This document shows, in pieces, positions 59,601 through 64,000 of a DNA stretch of 64,000 nt. The position numbers were made by a program, and so were the translations under genes. Below the pieces are notes generated by a model. The model did no database searches. It worked only from the letters and a program-made list of their open reading frames with translations, and was not told the DNA's origin. Numbering within the stretch: the stretch's first letter is position 1; each line of letters opens with the position of its first letter. This DNA comes from Limnomonas spitsbergensis (lineage: Eukaryota > Chlorophyta > Chlorophyceae > Chlamydomonadales). The DNA lies in assembly GCA_037349105.1 (NCBI GenBank), contig JAYJMM010000041.1, forward strand, positions 496,001-560,000. The letters are read 5' to 3'.

Positions 59601-61367
59601 CCCCCTTCCTTTCAAACCCTGAGGTCTCCCACTTCCTTTCAAACCCTGAGGTCTCCCCCTTCCTTTCAAACCCTGAGGTCTCCCCCTTCCTTTCAAACCC
59701 TGAGGTCTCCCCCTTCCTTTAAACCCTGAGGTCTCCCCCTTCCTTTCAAACCCTGAGGTCTCCCCCTTCCTTTCAAACCCTGAGGTCTCCCCCTTCCTTT
59801 CAAACCCTGAGGTCTCCCCCTTTCATTCAAACCCTGAGGTCTCCCCCTTTCTTTCAAACCCTGAGGTCTCCCCCTTCCTTTCAAACCCTGAGGTCTCCCC
59901 CTTCCTTTCAAACCCTGAGGTCTCCCCCTTCCTTTGAAACCCTGAGGTCTCCCCCTTCCTTTCAAACCCTGAGGTCTTCCCCTTCCTTTTAAACCCTGAG
60001 GTCTCCCCCTTCCATTCAAACCCTGAGGTCTCCCCCTTCCTTTCAAACCCTGAGGTCTTCCCCTTCCATTCAAACCCTGAGGTCTCCCCCTTCCTTTCAA
60101 ACCCTGAGGTCTCACACCCAACCATCCCTGCACGTAGGAGCGCCTGGGTCCGCTCTTTGAGGTCAGTCGGACCTCCAACATGCTGACCACCACCTTCTTC
60201 ATCGCCGTGCTCGCGGAGGCGGCAGTGTGCGGGGTGCTGGTGGGCGTGCAACAGGGCACAAGGATGCAGGCGGGCTCAACAGGGGCCATTGGCATCAACA
60301 GCGCGCTGTTTGCAACCAAGCTGGTGTACACCACCTATCTCACCTGCATAAGGCCGCAGGTGAGCAGCTCGTTAACTAGGGGCTTTCAAACTGAAGGCCT
60401 TGCTCCAAACCCCAAGGGCACTAAAATCCCCGGTCCCCTAGCTGTCAGCCCTCCAGCCCCTTGTTAGGGGTGGGGCTCTGAGTTACTCATATACCAGTCA
60501 CTATCTTTGGGCGGAACGCTTGACCCGGCTCTGAGTCCATTAAGCGAGTGGCAAACTCTAGCTCTAGGGCTCTAACATGCCTCACATCCATGAACAAGTC
60601 AACTGTCTGACAACAATGCCTTCTCTGTTCCTTCTGTTTGCTGCCTGGTCCTTTCCATAGAGGCTAGTCGGTGAACACGTCGACGCTGAAACAAAAGGAC
60701 ATGCGGCCATCATGCGGCGGTTGTAGGAGAAAACTTGAGAGCATGGTTCATGTGCTGAATGTGCATCACTGTACTGTTTGTGAGCAATAGGCTTAGGCCA
60801 GAAGACACACCAAACCCCTAACCCATAAACCATACACCATAAACCTTAACCCCTGACCCCTAACCTTTAACCCCTAACCCCTAACCTTTAATCCCTAACC
60901 CCTAACCTTTAACCCCTGAGCCCTAACCTTTAACCCCTAATCCCTAACCTTTAACCCCTAAGCCCTAACATTTAACCCCTAATCCCTAACCTGTAACCCC
61001 TAAGCCCTAACCTTAAACCCCTAATCCCTAACCCCTAACCCTTAAGTCTCTAACCCCTAACCCCTACCCCCTAACCCCTAACCCCTATCTCCTCAGCCCT
61101 CTTCCTCACGTCTGACACCTGCTTGCTGCCTAGGTGTCCATGATGCCGTACGTGGTCGAAATGTTTTCCTCGAGCCTGGAGACTGGTGTGTGCAGTTGCA
61201 TCCTTGCGCTCCAGTTCTACAGCGCCTCCAGGACGGTGCAGGACGCCATGCTGGTTCTGGAGCTGGTGCTGATCGGGATACAGCTGGTGGCCTCTTGGGT
61301 GCTTATGTGCTCGCTGATGGGAAAGGTAGTCAAGAAGCTGAGGACGATGAGAGCGAGCAAGGGGTGA
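35703..61367 (+). CDS. Large multi-pass surface membrane protein with Pro-rich stalk (TRP/polycystin-like layout)
   Basis: 17 exons: 35703-35817, 36221-36391, 36752-36858, 37370-37435, 37489-37566, 37648-37692, 38014-39397, 39609-39715, 40018-40104, 40590-40673, 41447-41962, 42215-42412, 42854-43003, 44209-44398, 46805-48819, 60138-60359, 61134-61367. All phases close, giving 1922 aa. Order: signal peptide (1-30), ectodomain with Cys, (S)PPP-rich stalk (~240-580), NLTAAQKAAQVAVSTTVTTT and about eight membrane segments, interrupted by a low-complexity loop (~1100-1771). Exon 13 has a GC donor. Exons 4-6 are short and the least certain. The layout (ectodomain, VQFFSLTTGVQ, then xxWTL before the membrane bundle) resembles algal TRP/polycystin-like surface proteins, but no pore or ligand motif is proven. 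TGTAA at 61999-62003 is a possible poly(A) signal. Confidence 0.7.
40018..43003 (+). other. First membrane bundle of the membrane protein
   Basis: Exons 9-13 encode hydrophobic segments: LVVTAVFAAAASAMASAGG, EQLLLVAIALVAMVVFHQLL, RLELILLTTTVMS and SVAVLAALYIFFFIGVLSLL. Between the first and second lies exon 11 with QANISSTYRALGCEMVWTL (candidate N-glycosylation NIS) and a 12-residue polyQ (CAG run at 41600-41632). Confidence 0.65.
42035..42066. repeat. Short telomere-like TTTAGGG tract
   Basis: Four to five TTTAGGG/TTAAGGG units in the intron 41963-42214. Similar one- or two-unit pieces occur at 1553-1566, 9222-9233 and 40733-40745 (as CCCTAAA). Confidence 0.75.
43283..44196. repeat. 38-bp minisatellite in intron 43004-44208
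   Basis: About 24 very uniform 38-bp units with CACTGACTCAGCCCCTTGCC and CTTCCTCGGCTCTCC. Only a few positions vary (CAGTCCC, GCATTCC). The array stops about 12 bp before the 3' splice site of exon 44209-44398 and supplies much of its pyrimidine tract. Confidence 0.95.
44675..46568. repeat. 32-bp minisatellite in intron 44399-46804
   Basis: About 59 units of 32 bp with GTTAGGCCTGCCAGCTGATG and TATCCGTTGTC. Most copies are identical. A recurring variant (CAGCGGATGTATCTG) appears at several spaced positions, pointing to block duplication. No coding frame is conserved. Confidence 0.95.
46585..46760. repeat. Dispersed repeat B, copy 2
   Basis: Diverged partner of 10074-10250, sharing CCACCTTTGGGGGGTCCC, GGGCCAATGGGGACCAAAC and GAAGCACACTAAAATA, directly after the 32-bp array. 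Its end lies about 45 bp before exon 46805-48819. Confidence 0.75.
46805..48819 (+). other. Giant low-complexity exon (loop between membrane bundles)
   Basis: This 2015-bp exon (frame open from before ATG 46813) encodes about 672 Ser/Gly/Ala/Pro/Gln-rich residues with polyQ (LQLQLQQQKQQQ) and polyA (AAAAATAAAAAATAA) runs, ending SDQDLDLDLIKVQLK. The donor AAG/GTGCGC follows. It joins exon 44209-44398 in phase 1 and exon 60138-60359 in phase 0. An alternative overlapping frame (47090-47578) is also open but shorter. No known domain is seen. Confidence 0.6.
49062..49113 (+). repeat. Dispersed repeat A, copy 4
   Basis: The most diverged copy (GCCCACATGGCCGAGCC, CCCAGAGGTGCACCGTCAT), in intron 48820-60137 just before the 27-bp array. 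Confidence 0.75.
49130..49183. repeat. CAA microsatellite
   Basis: Imperfect (CAA)n run with AACAAAAACAACAAAAACAC, between dispersed repeat A and the 27-bp array. Intronic. Confidence 0.8.
49202..60113. repeat. 27-bp satellite array, about 400 copies, filling an 11.3-kb intron
   Basis: The unit begins AAACCCTGAGGTCTCCCC and is 27 bp; the array spans 10.9 kb of intron 48820-60137. The + strand is strongly pyrimidine-rich. Variants are CATTCAAA, CTTTTAAA, TCTTCCCC, CCACTTCC and TTGCCC. Units of 26 or 28 bp are common before about 55.7 kb and absent from 55.7 to 59.7 kb. Since 27 is a multiple of 3, whole stretches stay open: antisense (KGRGRPQGL)n up to 1341 codons (55671-59696), a second antisense frame with KGETSGFER, and sense NPEVSPFLS (54339-54839). 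None has a leader, splice context or non-repeat domain, so I annotate a repeat, not genes. Confidence 0.97.
60138..61367 (+). other. Second membrane bundle and C terminus of the membrane protein
   Basis: The last two exons encode NMLTTTFFIAVLAEAAVCGV, GINSALFATKLVYTTYLTCI, SLETGVCSCILALQFYSA and AMLVLELVLIGIQLVASWVL, then a short basic tail (GKVVKKLRTMRASKG) and stop. They are reached only by splicing across the 11.3-kb intron. Hydrophobic, in-phase exons at both its borders argue that the intron is real. Confidence 0.7.
60815..61090. repeat. Telomere-like interstitial repeat in the last intron
   Basis: About 275 bp of degenerate CCCTAACCCCTAACCTTTAA-type units (CCCCTAA/CTTTAA mixtures) in intron 60360-61133, ending about 45 bp before the last exon. 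It resembles decayed telomeric DNA (G-rich strand TTAGGGG/TTTAGGG). Confidence 0.9.
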
Positions 61368-64000
61368 TGATTGCAGGATTTGCTGGATTTGGAAAGTGGG
61401 GGGGATGAGGGGGGGTATGCACTTTAGGGGGGGGAGGGTCTTCAGGGTCGGATGCATCAAGCCTCTGTCTGACAGGCCTTTTCATAATTCATTTATTGTT
61501 TTTTAAACATTTCATTTACTGATGTGCTGTACTGCTGAGAATCCTCAGGCATTTTTACCTTCGATTCAATGGATGGTGTGATTACATTATTTATTCAAAA
61601 CTCAATACCGGTAAGGCAATTTTTCAATTACCATAAAACCGGTTTGACTCAGCGTTTAATTAATTGTTTTTGGAGGTGCGCGGAGTGTTGTGCGACAGAA
61701 TGATAATTAAGAACTATTTGGGGGGGGGCGCGAAAAAGTTTTCCAACACAAATTTAACAAAAAATTCAGCTGCGCGTGTGCGGAGTAGGGTACTTTTTGC
61801 CTGCGCGACGAATGTGATCTATTAGTTCTTAACAGGGGTGCGCGGACCCTACCAGTATCCCGTTGTATAGTACTGATATTACTTCAAGACTTGTGGCATA
61901 TGATTACACAGTACCGGTATGCTCAAATGTTAACGCAATTTATGCGCCCAGTTTTGTGTGAGATCAATGTACTTGTACCCTGTCATGAGATGCACGTTTG
62001 TAATGCTGAAATGCATGACCACCTGGGCATCGGGGTTGTGATGAAGGACACCAGCCAACTCTTGACCTTTCAACCTACGTATCTCTGCCATGAGCTGCAC
62101 GAGATGTAGGGGGAGGCACCAATTACTTGCAAGTGATTTTTGTTGCCTCGCCCGGGGACACAAGCAATTTAGGAAATGTAAGGACCAGGTGTTGACTGCT
62201 CACAGTTCATGCCGTGGTCGGATATACAAGCAAATAAGCAATCAGAGGTGCTGTAGCCCAGCAATAAAAGGCAGAGCATCACAAACTTCGCCTTCAAGAG
62301 AGAATGACTGCAAAACGGACCGGTAGCTTTGCTGCAGTATCTATCAGGCACTCAATCCTGCTAGGAGATCTCAACACAAGGCATACCGTACCAATCTATC
62401 TTGCATGACTTCATGCGCTTGTCATGCCTCCAATACCCAACAACGAGAAGGCCGTGTAAGGTCATCAATTCAGTTATGTTGCGCCTTCAGATTAGAGGCT
62501 GCAGTCCCTGCCCCTGCTGTAAATCTACAATTACATTTAATTTTGGCTCAGGGGTCAGGTCGGTATCAGGTGGCAAAGTGCTTGTGTGTATTTTGTGGGG
62601 GGGGGGGGATGGTGGGGGGTCTCCTCAAAATGACAAATGTAGAGGAAATCACACATGTGTATGTATCTAGATTGAGAAGAGAGCTACCCTGCTGCATTCC
62701 CCTGTAAAATGCTGCCCATATTTGACACCATCAAATATGGCATGCACTAAAATCATCCCCCCCTGGCATGCCATAGTTTTGACATGGAGGTGCAGAGGGG
62801 GGCAGCTCCACAACCAAAAAATATGATGTAACTCGCTTTATTCAGCCCATTCCTGAACCAAGAAGAACAGTGCATATGAACCCCTGGCCACTTTGCGATG
62901 ACACTCCCCGGCAGGTGGAGGATCTTCAGCCGGAGCAGGGGCCATCAGTAGCTAGGGATACGCTGATGGTGCAGGGCTGTGGGAAGCGGGTCGAGCTATC
63001 AGCTAATCGGTTGTACGTTGGAGTGCAGATCTTGCCTGCGGCTTGGAGCCCGGTAGTGCTGGGGCTTGCAAATTGTTTGGCCTTGTGTGTGGAGATAAAG
63101 CATCGGACCAGCAGAAACCTACCCGGATGAGAGGCTCTAGCAACAGCACGTTGGCAGTTAAGTCCCTCTCATGTACTGCAAGATGTCATACGTGGCTGCT
63201 GAGGAAGGTTAAAAATAAAAATCCATGCATCAACACGCCCGTTGCTTGCTCCATCTGCTGGAGCGTTGAGCGTACCAACATACCTTATTGTGAGCGCCCA
63301 CACGGCCAAGCCTTCTTTAGTAGGGCCCATAGGTGTTACGTCATTGACCTTATCATAAGCGACACACAGTCGGCCCACCCTGATCAGCAACCAATGGAGG
63401 CAGATGTGGCGAGCCATGAACGTTAAGCAGTTTGACGGCATGGTGGGCAAGATGTCACAAAGAAGCAGAAGGGGAAGGCGCTTGAGGTGCACCTCAGGTG
63501 ACCTGTCCGACCATCATCCTTTTTTTGCCTCCACCCATGTTTTTATTTTGCAGCATGCGGTAATTTAAACACTTCACTGCGGAACAGGAGCACCGTCTGT
63601 CGTTTTAAGCCCCTGGTTTTATTCGTGCGCCCAGTGTGTGTCAGGCCAGGTGTAGCCTCGCATAGGATATGTTGTTTTTGTTACAAAGCCACTGGATATG
63701 ATGCTAACGTAGTTCAGAGGCTCTGCCAGCACTGTTTCAGCATTTGTCCAGGGAGAATACGGATGCATATTTCGGAGCTTCAGCTGCGCTATGCTGGTCT
63801 GCATCCTGTGCAGGTATCACTAGGGTGATCACCCTGTGCCCCGTTGACTCAGGTCCTAGTGTCACAATTTTGAATCTAGCACAATTTTGAACCTACCGTG
63901 ACGGGCCCCTAGTTCTTCACTTTGTAGCCTGCCAGCTCAGACGGGCCTGCTGCTTATAAATCAAGGACTGCTGTTTATTTACCACTTGAACTTCCGTGTC
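61368..64000. other. 3' flank of the membrane-protein gene; no secure gene
   Basis: TGTAA motifs at 61999, 62518 and 62703 (+) may end the upstream transcript. TACCGGTA-like pieces (61605, 61915) recur. Two plus-strand segments look exon-like: 62916 onward after a CCCCGGCAG acceptor (VEDLQPEQGPSVARDTLMVQ) and about 63753-63813 (MHISELQLRYAGLHPVQ, then GTATCA). I could not connect them into a gene or name a family. Confidence 0.35.
63296..63348 (+). repeat. Dispersed repeat A, copy 5
   Basis: GCCCACACGGCCAAGCC, TAGGGCCCATAGGTGT and ACGTCATTGACC; frame PHGQAFFSRAHRCYVI. In the right-hand flank. Confidence 0.8.

Noticed and set aside
55671..59696. 1341-codon minus-strand ORF as an ordinary protein gene
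   Set aside because: It is only the 27-bp satellite read in a frame kept open because the period is a multiple of three. Two other frames are also open in parts. No non-repeat domain, exon boundary or leader is present. Kept as a finding, not a CDS.

Overview
The window looks like nuclear DNA of a chlorophycean green alga; a repeat-rich volvocalean such as Haematococcus would fit, but the species is a guess. The evidence is many small GC-rich exons bounded by GT-AG (twice GC-AG) introns, a Ser/Pro-rich surface-protein segment of the algal hydroxyproline-rich type, TGTAA polyadenylation-type signals, plant/algal TTTAGGG-like interstitial repeats, and families typical of algae. No bacterial operon structure is present. 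All gene models were built by hand from acceptor/donor sites, reading-frame phase and family motifs. Splice phases close across every multi-exon model reported.

Layout. (1) 234-13497, minus: a pyruvate kinase gene of at least 18 exons encoding two complete PK domains in tandem; it runs off the left edge. Its introns carry a 97-bp array, a 36-bp array and dispersed repeats. (2) 15289-18171, minus: a four-exon gene for a 552-residue Gln/Pro/Ser-rich protein of unknown function. (3) 18622-25099, plus: canonical nuclear poly(A) polymerase, 13 exons, 851 residues, head-to-head with gene 2 across about 450 bp. (4) 27343-28379, minus: a 158-residue single-domain CheY-like response regulator. (5) 28.4-35.7 kb: a mobile-element-rich gap with a perfect 30-bp inverted repeat, a 31-bp minisatellite, a tRNA-like repeat zone, a weak broken gene, and a 467-bp MITE with an 11-bp TIR and an 8-bp target-site duplication. 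(6) 35703-61367, plus: one 25.7-kb gene, 17 exons, 1922 residues. It has a signal peptide, a cysteine-containing ectodomain, a long Pro-rich stalk and about eight membrane segments split by a 670-residue low-complexity loop. (7) 61.4-64.0 kb: 3' flank with no secure gene.

The two most striking points are the head-to-tail PK fusion, where one exon ends domain 1, encodes the linker and starts domain 2, and the last four introns of the membrane-protein gene. Each of those introns carries its own tandem array: 38 bp, 32 bp, 27 bp (about 400 copies, 10.9 kb) and telomere-like. The 27-bp unit is a multiple of three, so it stays open for up to 1341 codons on the antisense strand, where each unit reads as the AT-hook-like nonapeptide KGRGRPQGL.
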